A stretch of 64,000 bases of DNA from Sepioteuthis lessoniana (GCA_963585895.1 OY757917.1:101488368-101552367); one strand, 5' to 3'; shown: positions 11,285 through 23,044, counted from the stretch's first letter. Translations and numbers: made by a program. The notes: generated by a model not told the origin, from the letters alone.

Positions 11285-11640
11285 GTTAGGTGCAAACCTT
11301 GAAGTAGGTGGTAACATGTGCGCGGGGCGGACGTGCCACTCAGAGATGTCACAATAGCCAGAGATGACGGAACGGGGTGACAGGGTGCGGGTGACATCAC
11401 ACACCAAAAGTGTACGGAGGTTTGTGGGAGATTTGAAGAAAGTTAGGGAGTTGAGTATTAGACGCCCAACGAGGAGGTTCGACTTTTGGGGCTCGCTGAG
11501 ACGAGAAGAAATTGCGCGCCGTGGGTGCCGCACGAGATAAGGGCCAAATGAATAAGACGGCATAGCGAGATTGTGTCTCTCCTCCTTAAGTCGAAACCTT
11601 TAACCCAAAGTTAATAAAAAGGTTTCGTACCTGAACAAGA
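11285..11640. other. GC- and CpG-rich unclassified block
   Basis: Stands out from the AT-rich surroundings by many CpG sites (GCGCGGGGCGGACGTGCC, GCGCGCCGTGGGTGCCGCAC). No gene or tRNA/rRNA is recognised. It ends in TA-rich DNA. It could be an LTR or promoter of a mobile element, or an unmethylated regulatory island. See findings. Confidence 0.5.
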
Positions 11641-12477
11641 AGTCCTTACGTATTTTTGAATTTCGAGATTCCTATGTTCTTTGTGTTCTACGTTATGTAT
11701 ATATGTAATGAATGTCCCATGTACATTTCGCAAATAGCCATATTATAGTACAATTCATTCTTTACTGAATCAAAACACTTTTCAATGGTTATGCCTCAAG
11801 ATAAACCACATGAAAACTAAAACCATGCATACCGAAGATGTACCACAGAGCCATTTAGGGGTGGGAACTAATCAAATCAAGACAGATGGTGAAAGATGAA
11901 TCCAGAAATTTCATGGTCAATAAGATCACAATGGAAGGCATTTACTATAATAAAAGCTGTACTCAAGGTCAAGCTTGACAAGACATTTGGTTAGGTTTTA
12001 CACCATATCAGCTGTTGTAGGTTATTTAATGCTAAATCCTCTATATACATATATATTAGATATATGATTTGTAAAAATGTTATCTACAAAATATGTTAAA
12101 AAAAAAACAAAAAAACCCTGAGCTCATTTTTCTGCACAGTAAGATAATTTCAAGCATTGCTATATAACAGCCACAATTTTGCACTCAGTCTCTAGGTAAT
12201 TTCATTTATAATTAAATGAGAACTAATTTGTTTGTACACTAGTATTGCTATTGTTTCTATGCAGTTAAATGGTTTCAATAATTGCTATAAAACACTTATA
12301 ATTCCATTCAATATTAATCATTTGTTTGCACTCAGTGAAGTGGTTACAAGTATTGCTATTTAACACTAATTATTTTAGTGAACACCATTTATTTGCACAT
12401 AGTCAAATGGTTCCAAGTTTTGCGATGTTATACCAATAATTTAATTTAGGCACACAGTTAAAAAGTTTCAAGGAGGC

Positions 12478-12768
12478 ACCTGTGGTGTAATGGTTATTGT
12501 TGTAGGAAATGGACATGGCAACACGAGTTCAAATCCTGGATGAGACTGATGGCATTTCACATAGCACTAATACCCTTGGGAAAGGTATGAATCCAATTAT
12601 TCTCCCTCCAGCTATGGGTAAATAGTAGGACAGACTGGGTTCTTCAGCCTTTGTGAGGCAACTAGTCTAGGAGAAGGAAAACTCTGAATTCAAAACTGTT
12701 AAATTCCGCTTAAAAACTGACCTTGTGTCATATCCTTCCTGAGCGGAGGGGGTTGGGTAAATATGGTT
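12478..12768 (+). mobile_element. SINE family B, full-length example
   Basis: The best-preserved copy. It starts GGCACCTGTGGTGTAATGG with A-box GTGGTGTAATGG, has B-box GAGTTCAAATCCTGG about 40 bases later, a unique body, and ends TTGACCTTGTGTCATATCC followed by GAGCGGAGGGGGTTGGGTAA. Pol III box spacing fits a tRNA-derived SINE. Confidence 0.88.
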
Positions 12769-13139
12769 AAAGTGTTTCAAGAATCACTATTTAATAGTCA
12801 TAATTCTAGTCAACATTAATTATTCATTTACTCACAGTTAAATGGTTCCAAGTATTGCTATGTATCACTAACAATTCAATTGAACAGTTATTTGTTTAAA
12901 CACAGTTAAATGGTCAAACAGTTCTATTTCAATTTAATATAAGTTGTTTGTCTGCACTCAGTTTAAACGTCAAACAGTTCTATTTGAGCCATAAATAGGA
13001 TCCTATCAGGTGCTACCACTCTAGATCAGAGTGGACCAGGGAATAATGGTAATGAAGGGTACTCCATATTCCCCAAAGCTCCAAGAATGGAACCTCACCA
13101 TTAGATGTTTTGTGTCATATCCAGAACACTCAATTTTGT

Positions 13140-13707
13140 GTTTATGCACGTGTTTTTGCGAGGTCTTCACCTACCGAGGAAGCAGTGTCTCATCAATCGA
13201 GACAGACATCAATACGCGACTAGCAAAGGCATGGACAGTTATCGATAGGCTTTCAGTCATATGGAAGTCAGACCTGACCAATTAAATAAAACTCAGTTTC
13301 TTCCAAGCAGTGGTCGTGTCAATACTGCTATATGGATTGACTACATGGATGCTAACTGAACAAATGGGAGAAAAAGCTTGACGGCAACTACACAAGAAAG
13401 CTGCAAGCAATATTGAACAAGTCATGGAGACGGCACCCCACCCATCACTAAAGCTATCAAAGTTAGACAACCCAGACAGGCAGGACACTGCTAGAGAAGT
13501 AGAGACGAGCTCATAAGGGATGCACTCCTGTGGACCCCTTCACATGGACGAGCAAAGGCAGGACAACCAGCTAGAACCTACATACAGCAGCTCTGTGCTG
13601 ATACGGGATGTAACCCTGAAGACCTGCCAGAAGCAATGAATGATAGGGAGGGGTGACGAGAAAGGATCAGGGATATCAGTGCTGATAGCGCGACATGATG
13701 ATTCCTC
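13140..13707 (+). mobile_element. RTE-like LINE 3' piece
   Basis: Broken frames encode GSSVSSIETDINTRLAKAW, DRLSVIWKSDLTN, the LLYGLTTW type motif, GHC-SRDELI-like, LWTPSHGRAKAGQPARTYIQ and EDLPEAMND, the C-terminal module of the fragment at 1-222 in another subfamily. It ends in GACATGATGAT, a short ATG/GAT simple-repeat end expected of RTE-like elements. Stops and shifts make it non-functional. Confidence 0.8.
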
Positions 13708-13754
13708 TGCGAAAACACAGTCAGCATATTCTACAGCCCCAGCTCCCTGGGGGC

Positions 13755-14144
13755 ATAAGACGTTACGTACCAATCCTTTCAACAGTTTCATTTGCTTGCG
13801 ATGTTATATGCCAGCAAAACAAAGGAAGAACAGCGACTGATTATGACAAAGAGGATTATTAATGGAATACGAGCACATCAGAAGCAAAAGGTAATTCTGG
13901 AGTAGAGCAGAAGGAAGGACATGATCATGTCGTAATGAAAGCAAACATTCTGCTGGACTATATACATTATAGACAAGAGATGGGCCTATGCAGTTGTCAA
14001 GGAGTATCTCAGAACAGAAACAACCATGAGGAAGATCTCTATAATAAAGGGAAGATGAAATCAAGCAATTCAGGCTAATATAGAGAAATGCAAGATCAAG
14101 AATGGAATGGAAGTGCACAGTAGCCAGCAAAAATGTAAAACTAA

Positions 14145-14184
<40 letters not shown>

Positions 14185-14507
14185 ATGAAACATTTTATGA
14201 AAATTTAAAAAAGGCAGATTTTTTTACCTACTATATACAAGTTTTACAATGATTAATAAAATTTCCTAAAAGTCAATCATTTAATTAATATTTACTTTTC
14301 TTTATTTATAAAGAAAGAACAGTTTATTTTTCTGAGTTTTTTTTTCCCCCTCCAGGGTTCCAAATTGTGAAATAATCAATAGGTTTTTCATTTTTATCAG
14401 GAATTTTTAAATGCAATGAAAGTGTTTTCCAGCTTTGTTTGAAAATGGACTGTTACGTACAGGAAGCAACAGAACTACCGCGTACATTTTAAAATTGTCA
14501 TCAGTGT
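13755..14507. other. Unassigned sequence with A37 tract
   Basis: Moderately complex sequence to 14145 that may be more LINE debris, a 37-base A-run at 14146-14182, then plain AT-rich DNA. No gene recognised. Confidence 0.5.
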
Positions 14508-14650
14508 AGTGCAAGTGATCTTAGCATTTATTTACATTTTTCGGACTATTGTCCTCATCTTTGTCGCCATGCTTATCACAATATTTCGGTCGTTGTACAC
14601 TCCGGCCTTCTTCAGGTGGTTCGAATGTCGAACTTAACCCTTTATTTCGC
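14508..14650 (+). repeat. Dispersed repeat with GTCCTCATCTTTG / TTTCGG motifs
   Basis: Holds ATTGTCCTCATCTTTGTCG, then CACAATATTTCGGTCG and GGCCTTCTTCAGGTGG. The last 64 bases of the window carry a diverged copy in the same orientation (ATTGTCTTCATCTTTATTG, CACAACGTTTCGG). I remember this motif pair as widespread in cephalopod DNA but cannot assign its element. Confidence 0.55.
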
Positions 14651-14789
14651 TCACTGAGGTAGACTGTTCGAGTTCCATGAGCCATGTTTAATGGATGTCA
14701 GTTATCCGTTATCTCCTGTTAATTTCCCCCTTGAAAGTTCTCCACTGCCTTCTTAGCCTTTCTTTCCAGATCTGTACAGTTACAATCAT

Positions 14790-14992
14790 AGATTGGACCA
14801 GTGAATCTGTAATTGTTATATAGGGAGCTTTTCATGCTCATTTCATGTTAGGTTATGTTGGATTGATGCTGTTCTGGATAGAAAATCTATACTTTTTATT
14901 GGCTGAAGAATTCTATCCAGAACAACAATTTGATGTAACCGAAAATGAGCACAAAAAACTCCCTGTGTAGCAATAACAGATTGACCAGTCTT
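14790..14992. mobile_element. Fold-back (MITE-like) element
   Basis: Long imperfect inverted repeat: GGACCAGTGAATCTGTAATT at the left is answered by AACAGATTGACCAGTC at the right, and GTTCTGGATAGAA by TTCTATCCAGAAC near the centre. Arms of about 85-95 bases with a short AT loop. No coding sequence. Confidence 0.7.
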
Positions 14993-15412
14993 AAAAAAAA
15001 AAAACAAAAAAAAAACAACCTTTCAACAGCAATTTCACAGTATGCACTAGTCCAAGCTATGATCATATTTGATCTTTCCTAAATTCACTGGCACCACTCG
15101 GGTAACAGTTTAAGATATGGGAGGTATTTCTAACAACCTATATAACATATATGGGCTGTCTTCAAACATACACTTTCAACAATGACAAGATATCTCGAGA
15201 TTCTGTGAACACCTCTTTTCAACACCCGTAATTAATGGATGAACCAAGGTAAGTAAGAATTGAGCTCATAAGTAAAAGTGCTAGCACAATCTAATAACCA
15301 TCATATTATTTAAGATGACTTATGAAAATATTAAAAACAAGTAATACTTCATTTCTATTAATCCAATCATTTCACTATGGGCAGAATAATGAATTTTCAA
15401 ACCAAAAATGTA

Positions 15413-15620
15413 TCGACCCAACCCCTCCAAAACAGGAAAGATGCAACCAAAGGTCAATTTTTAAGTAGACTTCTGCTGGTTTGAATTTAGAGTTTTCCTT
15501 CTCAGATTGGTTGTCTTACCGAGGCTAAAGACCCTAGCCTATCCTGCTATCTACTCATAGCTGGGAGGAGAATCAATGGAGTCATACAATTCACAAAGAC
15601 ATTAGTGCAAAGTGAAACTC
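15413..15620 (-). mobile_element. SINE family B copy
   Basis: Minus-sense body and end: CAACCCCTCC at the left, AGGTCAATTTTTAAG, and CATAGCTGGGAGGAGAATCA toward the head. The head is truncated at about 15620, where a family-A tail begins. Confidence 0.75.
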
Positions 15621-16473
15621 TTGTGGGTTATCTAATGCCAAATCCTTTTTATAAATCATAAATATAAATAAAAACAAATAGTTTGTAGGTAACATTTCTA
15701 ACAAGCCAGAGCTAATTTGTTTGCACACAGTTAAATGGATGTACATACTTTTAAGTTAATATTTTGTTGTCAATTCTATTTTGAAAAAATTCAAGCTAAT
15801 TTGTTTCCACACATTTAAGTACTGTGATCTAAAATTAATTCTGTTTAAAATTAAGCACACAGTGAAGTTGTCAGAAGTATTGCTAATTAACATCAATAAT
15901 TCTATTCAATAATTTTCATTAATTTGCACACAGACAATTGGTTCAAAGTTATTACTACATTGAGAGCAGTATTGAACAAGTCCTGGCGACAACACCCCAC
16001 GAGACACCAACTATACGCACACTTGCACCCCATTACGAAAACTATACAAGTAAGACGAACCAGACACGCGGGACACTGCTGGAGAAGCAGGGACGAGCTC
16101 ATAAGTGATGTACTCCTATGGACCCCCACATATGGCCGTGCAAAAGCAGGACGACCAGCTCGAACTTACATACAGCAACTATGTGAGGACACAGGATGTA
16201 ACCCTGAAGACCTGCCGGAGGCGATGAATGATAGGGAGAAGTGGCGAGAGAGGGTCAGGGATATCCGTGCTGGCGGCACGACATGACGACAAATAATTCA
16301 ATTTAGCATCAGTCATCTATTTACAAAGTTATATGATCAAACAATTCTTTTTAACAAAAAGATAGGACCCTGAGTGGACCTGAGAGTAATGGCAATGATC
16401 GGGTACTCCACATTCCCCAAAGCTCCAGGTTCAGAGCCTTACTATCAGATAGTTCAGTGTCATATCCAAGACA
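15621..16473 (-). mobile_element. SINE family A copy split by a LINE piece
   Basis: Tail GTGGGTTATCTAATGCC and the modules occupy 15621-15954; the copy resumes at 16288 (AATAATTCAATTTAGCATC) and carries on to TTCAGTGTCATATCCAAGAC. The extreme tail and head are worn or missing. Confidence 0.7.
15955..16287 (+). mobile_element. RTE-like LINE 3' piece with an open frame
   Basis: The frame stays open from about 15924 to 16286 and encodes NKSWRQHPTRHQLYAHLHPI, RRTRHAGHCWRSRDELISD, LLWTPTYGRAKAGRPARTY and EDLPEAMNDREKWRERV, the best-preserved copy of this C-terminal module here. Only this 3' part is present; the RT catalytic core is absent. It is inserted in a family-A SINE. Confidence 0.85.
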
Positions 16474-16482
16474 ATTGGAACT

Positions 16483-16550
16483 TAGGTCAGTGATTCCATT
16501 TCTAAAGACAATAATTGTTATACTGAACACACCTCCATGTGCTTTGTTTT
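16483..16550 (-). mobile_element. SINE family B head fragment
   Basis: Minus-strand equivalent of the family-B head: CCATTTCTAAAGACAATAAT followed by ACACCTCC. Only the tRNA-like part remains. Confidence 0.55.
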
Positions 16551-16724
16551 CTTTTAACATTGTTATTATAAACCAGCTGTACTTATCCATGATGGGGGGG
16601 GGGCTTTAAGATAGTCATTGATGCTAAAAGAATAGTTAAAAAATTTTAGTTATAAATAAATACTTTACATACACATTACTTTTAAAATTTGATATCAATA
16701 TTTCCATCGTGAGAGAACCTCTAG

Positions 16725-16890
16725 TTTAATGGCATATCAACCTATATGGATTATTTAATGCCAAAGCCATCCTTGTAGAAGAATAGCATTGATTATTTAA
16801 CCCATAGCTATGGAAGGGTTCATACCTTTCCCCAAAAGCAAACAAAGTTTAAACTCACGACAATCTTGCAGTCTAGCACATTAGCCACAC
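16725..16890 (-). mobile_element. SINE family C copy
   Basis: The left end holds the shared LINE-type tail (ATGGCATATCAACC, TTATTTAATGCC), then the family-C body (GCCATCCTTGTAGAAGAATA, ACCCATAGCTATGGAAGG) and the head remnant CAGTCTAGCACATTAGCCAC. Confidence 0.75.
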
Positions 16891-18074
16891 AGAATCTCTG
16901 AATAGAGAACATTGTTTATAATGTAGTTCTTTGAATTTCTGGCTAAGTATTTCCCATGAAAATAATGGTATTCACCTTTGATTTTATTTATTGGCCAAAG
17001 TAGCAGTTTCATTTTGTTTTTGCCGAGTGGAAATAAAGAGATAATTAAAACTTGGCTTAATTTAGTGATTGGATCAAAAGTGGCAAAGTCCTTAATATAT
17101 GGACAGATATTTGGTGAATTATATGTAAGATATGATTGAAATTTAACAAAAGCATTTTTTTTTTAAATTGGTAAATAATATATATATAATAATATATATA
17201 CATGGGACCTATGTGACTGCTAATAACTCTAATAATAATAATGCTATGTTCTTTTTTGTTTCAGATTTGAAAATAAACAATTGATCCTCAATCACAATGC
17301 CTTGGACAAGAGAGGAAAAAATATTTTGCATCATTCTTATTTGGCAACAAAATCATTCAAAACTGTCTCAAAACAGATGCAAACCATTAATATGATAACG
17401 ATTTATTACCAAGACAAACTCAAAAGAAGGTTGCGTATTTTGGAAGCTGATATTATAACAATTAAAAAACAAACATTGATTTGATGGCTGTAGCTCAAAG
17501 GATGCATTTTTTACAGGACGTTTTCCAAATGACCACCATTGCCCTAGTCTCAATAATAAATCATTATCATATTAATGGTTTGCATTTATTTTGAGACACC
17601 TACATAAAACAAGATATAAACCAGGATAAAACCTCACAACTTAAGTTTCATACTTTTGATCTGACTGAGACATGTTGAACATTGGCTCACCTGAGGATTA
17701 AAATACTGATTAGTGAGTTTTATGTTTGATATTGTAGAAGATTTTTTGATTTTTTAATAAATTTGTATATTAGTTTCCATTATTGTGATATTCAAAATAT
17801 ATTGTTTAAAGTTGATAACCTGCTCATGCTGGTATAATTCAATAATACAATCACAAAAACAAAAATTAATTAAAACTTTTTTAAATACACATTTTGGAAT
17901 TAAAGTAGGAGTCACTTTCCATTCATTTTTTTTTTTTATTTTTTTATTTTTTTTTATTTCATCAAAATAAAAAATAGCTTTTACTTTAAGAAAAATCCAT
18001 TTGCGTGTGAAAACTTTTCACCTCATTTCAACTTTTCTTTTCTAGATCAGTGTGGAGATGGCTATATTCCCTCA
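16891..18074. other. Intron sequence, no gene recognised
   Basis: AT-rich, with short TA and T runs. The open frames here are short and match nothing I know. Confidence 0.6.
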
Positions 18075-18450
18075 CATTGATTTTAACAGCATGTCAACCT
18101 GTCTAGGGTTATTTTATGTCAGGAGGTTAGGGAATCATGTTCATTGTACTTCAAATTTACATATTTTTTGTGGGGTTAGTGATGTGATATCACGTATTCT
18201 TACCAAATACAAATGATTTTCAAAACAGATCTTTTTGACTAATAGATCGGACAGTTATTAACACCCTGGATCAGAGAAGGGTTACTCTGTACTCCTTAGA
18301 ATTCCAGAACTGGAGCCTCACCACCAGATGCAGTTGAGTGTCATACCCAGTACACTTTTTTTTTTTTTTTGGTGGTGGTGGGAGGAAAAAGCGGGGTCAT
18401 AACCAGCAAGCAGGGATACAATCCGCTTATTCTAAGCTCTGCTAACAGGG
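18075..18450 (-). mobile_element. SINE family A-prime copy
   Basis: A diverged tail (CAGCATGTCAACCTG), then CCAGAACTGGAGCCTCACCA and CAGATGCAGTTGAGTGTCAT, which define a subtype that replaces the TCAGATTGTTTAGTGTCAT of family A. Other copies at 25470, 45830 and 53160. Confidence 0.6.
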
Positions 18451-18880
18451 CATAAAATAAAGTAAGGATATTCATCCAAAGAGACTTTTTTTTAAAGAAT
18501 ACTCTAAATAAAAACAAGCATTTAGATTAAATAAAAACTCATTTAGATAAAATGAAAAATAAGGATACTCATCAAAAAAAGAATTTAAATAACTAATAAA
18601 AACAAATTTAGATTTAAATAAAATCACATTAATGTACAGGAATATATGGAGAAAATAGAAAAGTATTCCAAAAGTGGTGAATTTATTCAAATGACTAAGT
18701 CAATGTTAAAATATTTCAGTTTTACTAAATCTTAATAAATTCATCACATCTGGAACACTTTGTTTTTCTATTTTCTTTAAACTGTCAGATTTATTTCCAT
18801 AATTTACTTCCACAGGAATATATATTGAAAAGCAAGAATGTTTGCAACAAATGGAGATGAAAGGTGTAGAATGAACTTAC

Positions 18881-19048
18881 GAGCTATGGCTGCCAGCAAT
18901 TGGCCCATCCACGCATGAAGGTAGCTGCACTTAAGGTTCAACTTGATGAGGGCATTGTCAAATTCAATTATACGCAGCAAACCAGATACCCCAAACACAT
19001 CAAATATATTATCACGCAAAATGAGGTTCTTAACACCATACAGAGGTT
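18881..19048 (-). CDS. LRRC41: LRRC41-like exon, LRR
   Basis: Acceptor TTTTTCTTTTCCAG; donor GTAAGTTCATT. Encodes provisional residues 988-1042 with LRR strands VKNLILRDNIF and LIKLNLKCSYL. Enters and leaves in phase 1. Confidence 0.9.
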
Positions 19049-19407
19049 CTGGAAAAGAAAAATGGTTACACAAGGAATCCATTGCTGTTCAAACATTTTT
19101 CACCACAACAAGGAATATAAAAATTAACAAATTTCTGAAATTTAAGTTAGTCTGACACGTGGCAAAAACAATGAGGTACCCGATAAACGTCAAAGCTGAT
19201 TAATCATTGCTTTAATGACAGGGCCCAATATATGCAAATATCTCATGATAAAACTCAGTCTACTAGCAAAGGATCAACAAGACTAACTGACACCGACGTT
19301 AACATTCCAGCTTCAGTGATATGTTACATAGGCAAGAGAAATTCCATATCTCTTGCTCTTTTACATGTATGTGTGCGTGTGTGGTTAGGCAGCAGTCTTT
19401 CATTTAA

Positions 19408-20263
19408 GCATGTTTGATTAAATAATAAAGACATTTTGTCCATATAATTTTATCAAAATCCTTTCAAGTTTCTTGATAAGTATCTTGGTTTCAGGTTGGA
19501 ATTGGATGAATTTACCAAAATCATTTACTACAAATTTAAAACCTCCAATCTAATTATATCTAATAAGACGTATATATGTTCAAATGTCCCTTGAGAGACT
19601 GTGTCTCCAAAGAAAATAATGCGTATGTTGGTTTTACCACTATAACGCTTTCTAGACAGCTTACAATGCAAATTAATGATTCTAGCTCTATAGCCTTATA
19701 TCTTAAAACCTATTTTATTCCCAAATCCAAATTTCAAAAAATTCTAGTTGAAAACACCACTATAATAGCACATGAAATAAATAAGCTATGACTACAAATC
19801 CTAGAAGCCCTATACATAAAAACCAAAAACTTCAAATCAATAGAATTAATTTTGAAAATAGTGACAATGTTTTGAAATGCCTTAATTTTTATTTTTTTTA
19901 AAAATATTCCATATTTTCTTGATAATATTCTATTTCCGAAGATAGTATTCTGTTTTTTAAATTCATCAGCAACTCAGTTTCATCCAACTCTGCATTTACA
20001 TAGTTTTGTTATGTTATAAAAACCAAAAAACTTTCAAAAACTCTATAAAAAAAAAACAACAAAAAACAAAAAAACTCTTTACACATGCAAGCAAACCGTG
20101 ATGATGGCCTATGAAAGATCAGAAAGCGCTCAGGACAATTTTGGTAAGTTCATCCACCAATTCCAATCTGAAACCAAGGCAGTTATCAGGAAAATTGAAA
20201 GTATCTTAATTAAATTATATAGACAAAATGTGTCTTTATTATTTAATCAAACATACATACATA
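19408..20263 (+). mobile_element. Penelope-like element remnant: GIY-YIG tail between inverted repeats
   Basis: From about 19560 the plus strand encodes FKCPLRDCVSKENNAYVG followed by TLSRQLTMQINDSS, KTYFIPKSKF and ILVENTTIIAHEINKL, then after a stop LQILEALYIKTK: the C-terminal GIY-YIG endonuclease domain of a Penelope-like retroelement, with its CP-C Cys pair and YVG motif. The RT part is missing. About 110 bases at 19408-19518 recur inverted at 20139-20263 (for example GGTAAATTCATCCA and GGTAAGTTCATCCA in the outward reading). Penelope-like elements are known for such odd terminal arrangements. The element is antisense to the host gene. Confidence 0.7.
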
Positions 20264-21588
20264 TATTATATACACATAATACCATCTTATGTATGGATAC
20301 TACATTCAAAATCATTTTTATTGATAACAGGAAGTCTAATATTTCTTTGAATTTATTAGAAATCTTGTCGGTTATTCTTTTCATTTCAAGTCCTGTGGCT
20401 TTTTATTATAACTATTGGATTATCAAGCTCTATAGCCTAAACATCCAGATAAAATGGGATGCAAATTTTAGTTTTGTCAAGTATGTTTCTGATTTATGCC
20501 ACTTTCTAACAGCTACTGTGATGAAAAAAAAAAAAAACGAAAAAAACAATTAAGAAGAAAGAAATTATGAGTCAGAAATATATGTAATTTTAAAGAGAAG
20601 TATTCAATCTTTTATAGCCTTGCCAAAAATAAATGGTTTCAGACATGTGGGGGGGGAGGTGAAAATGTGTTCTATTTTCTTTTGTTTTCATTTTGACAAA
20701 AACTTAATTTCTATTAAGCATTATAAAAATGTAAGCCCAAGTTAATAAAAATCATTTTTATTTATTTTACCAAGGAATTTTTTTTTTTTTTTAAACACCA
20801 GAACACCACCTCGAAAATATACCATTATAATTTATTTAAAGCAAAAGCATGAAGCAGAATAGAATTTTTTATGTAAGTATAAAATAAATAAACTGCTATT
20901 CTACAAAGTAAAAAACAAAAATACGACCATGCTTGACAAAGGAGGGAATCAAGGGAGCTAACTCTGGGTTTTCGTTTTGAATTATCGCCCTTGAATTGTT
21001 AATTTCGTAACGATATCTAAATATAAGATGGTAAAAATCAAAATTATACATTTGTCGAGTTATTTTATTACTTCACGGTCCAAATACATACAATGAAGAA
21101 ATTGAATATTGAGATGAAATAATGAAAGCATGTTTAATATTTAGGTGTTCTCAGGAAATCTTTTTTTTCTGTAATGTTACTATTTTATACTAAAATATTC
21201 TCCCAGCAACTTAGGTTGGAAATTATATATAATCATACAGTAAAATATATTCAATTTTAATAATTTGGCAAATCCACATACAAAATATTTTCTCAGTTTA
21301 CAAGATTATGGAAAAGTCAATTCATTACTGGATTTTAAATTCAGTTATAACTGAATTTTGGTAAACTAATTTATTGTTGAATATTGATAAAGCATTTCTA
21401 AATAAATTTTTAAATCTCTTTCGCATACACACACGAGGGAGAGAAAGATGGCACACAGACACAACTATATTATACACACAAGTATGCATATGAATATACA
21501 TTTTTCTACTGAATAAAATGTGTTTGTTTACAATAAGAGTGTTTAAGCTAGTTTTATTTCAATTATAATACTATCAAACAAAGAGTCG

Positions 21589-21626
<38 letters not shown>

Positions 21627-22098
21627 GTCCTTACTCAGTTAAATTAGTTTTAAATAGCAATAATCTTGTTTTTATTAGTTATCAATAAATCATAATTTTA
21701 ATCATTTCACTAGAATTTCAAATCAAAATATTTTCTTAATCCCACACAGCAACATCTTGTTTAATAATTCAGATTGTAAAAAAATATACCAGACACATAA
21801 GTAGAAAGACATCTGCATATAGTTGGATTATTATGACACTTGTACAACACTTATGGCACTTTTCAAATCTAAAGCATTTCAGCCCATTGACAATCATAGT
21901 AAGATAATTGGTTCTAATGCAAACTATATTTCAGAGTAGCTTCTCTTAGACTTTTCTGGTCAAACGATATCTACAAGTCAGCAGAGGTTTCATGCTAGAG
22001 TTCCCTTCTTCAGTTTTCATTTGGGAGTTGACTTCTAGAAGGGTTGCCTTCAGCACGGATTTTTCATTAGACAGGAGTCTTTCCTACTTCCGAAATAA
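20264..22098. other. Intron sequence, no gene recognised
   Basis: AT-rich, with an A-run at 21592-21621 and a G8 run near 20650. An open frame of 151 codons begins at 20098 but is AT-driven and overlaps the Penelope flank. Confidence 0.6.
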
Positions 22099-22133
22099 GC
22101 ATGCGCGCGCGCACGCACACACACACACACACA
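22099..22133. repeat. (CG)n(CA)n alternating purine-pyrimidine tract
   Basis: GCATGCGCGCGCGCACG runs straight into (CA)n. Strict alternation over about 35 bases, with CG in half of it, is the classic Z-DNA-forming composition. Confidence 0.9.
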
Positions 22134-22436
22134 AAGCACAAAAAGAATTCACACAAACTACATCAAGCATGGATCAAATATAATTTTAGTGTTATGAAAA
22201 TAGTCATCAAAAAGATGTTTTAAAACTAACTAAAAAATCTTGGTGATTTGAGAGTTTTTTGGTTTTTTTTTTTAAATGAAAAAAAAAAATAAAATAAAAT
22301 ATTGATATGCAATATTGTTTCAACAACTTTTATTTTTTCTGAATATGCAATGGCAAAAAATAGTTAATATTTAAAATGATACATGAATAAATTATTTGAC
22401 CAAGATTTTTGCAGAGCTGAATGAGAGTCTACTTAC

Positions 22437-22528
22437 CAGCTGGAGGCAAAGCTGCTGAACAACTGATACTGGGATCTGCAAAACTTTGAATATTGAGGAG
22501 ATTTAATCCATTCTTTTCACCATCATCT
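22437..22528 (-). CDS. LRRC41: LRRC41-like exon, short linker within the LRR region
   Basis: Acceptor TTGTTTGTTTCTAG; donor GTAAGTAGACT. Encodes provisional residues 957-986 (DDGEKNGLNLLNIQSFADPS then ISCSAALPPA). Phase 2 in, phase 1 out. Phase fixes the acceptor: of two AGs two bases apart (CTAGAG), only the upstream one keeps the frame. Confidence 0.85.
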
Positions 22529-22764
22529 CTAGAAACAAACAAAAAATAAAAACATTTTAAAAAGTAAGTTAAAAATATCCAATTCAAGTTGTTTTTTCTT
22601 TGCTTTTTTTTTTTTTTGGAGGGGAGGGAGATCAAAGTAACAATACCAGGTCACATTTCTTTAAAGTGATAATACAGGCTGTTTCAGAAAAACTGTCATT
22701 TCATAAAACAACAATTTAAAAAAATCATCAGTTTGAGTCAGGTTTACAAAGTCTTTTATACTGA

Positions 22765-23044
22765 GTGTTTTAGAAAATTTATATCCTTTTGTAATCTAAT
22801 AATTTGACCAATTCATATTCAAATGATCCCAAATTTTAATAATTTATAGAAACAGCTCAAAATTCTGTTTAATGTTGCACGTTTTTTTCTGTTTTAAGAA
22901 TAGAAATTCCATTCACTGGAAAAGAAAAGGCATTTAAATATTTTATACAGAATTTTAATTTGTTTCCACTCATGTTGTTAAAATTTCAACTTATTTGAAT
23001 GAGAATTGGTCGAATTGTCAGATTTTGAAATTTTTCTGAAACAA
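22765..23044. mobile_element. Fold-back (MITE-like) element
   Basis: Imperfect inverted repeat around a centre near 22905: GAAATTCCATTCACTGGAAA lies at the middle, AAAATTCTGTTTAATG is answered by ACAGAATTTT, and GACCAATTCATATTCAAAT by TTTGAATGAGAATTGGTC. A related sequence is at 56430-56690. Confidence 0.6.

Larger units (their letters stand above)
11987..13750 (-). mobile_element. SINE family A copy, split by a SINE B and a LINE piece
   Basis: The tail (GTAGGTTATTTAATGCT on plus) is at 12015; body modules run to about 12475, resume at 12770 after a family-B insertion, reach the mid-body at 13135, and the head (ATTCTACAGCCCCAGCT) appears only at 13729 after an RTE-like LINE piece. The two insertions must be younger than this SINE. 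Confidence 0.7.

Noticed and set aside
13804-14193. Minus ORF with a poly-Phe start
   Set aside because: The N terminus is the translated A37 run; no family match.
20098-20553. 151-codon plus-strand ORF as a gene
   Set aside because: Its start overlaps the Penelope flank and the rest is low-complexity AT-rich sequence.
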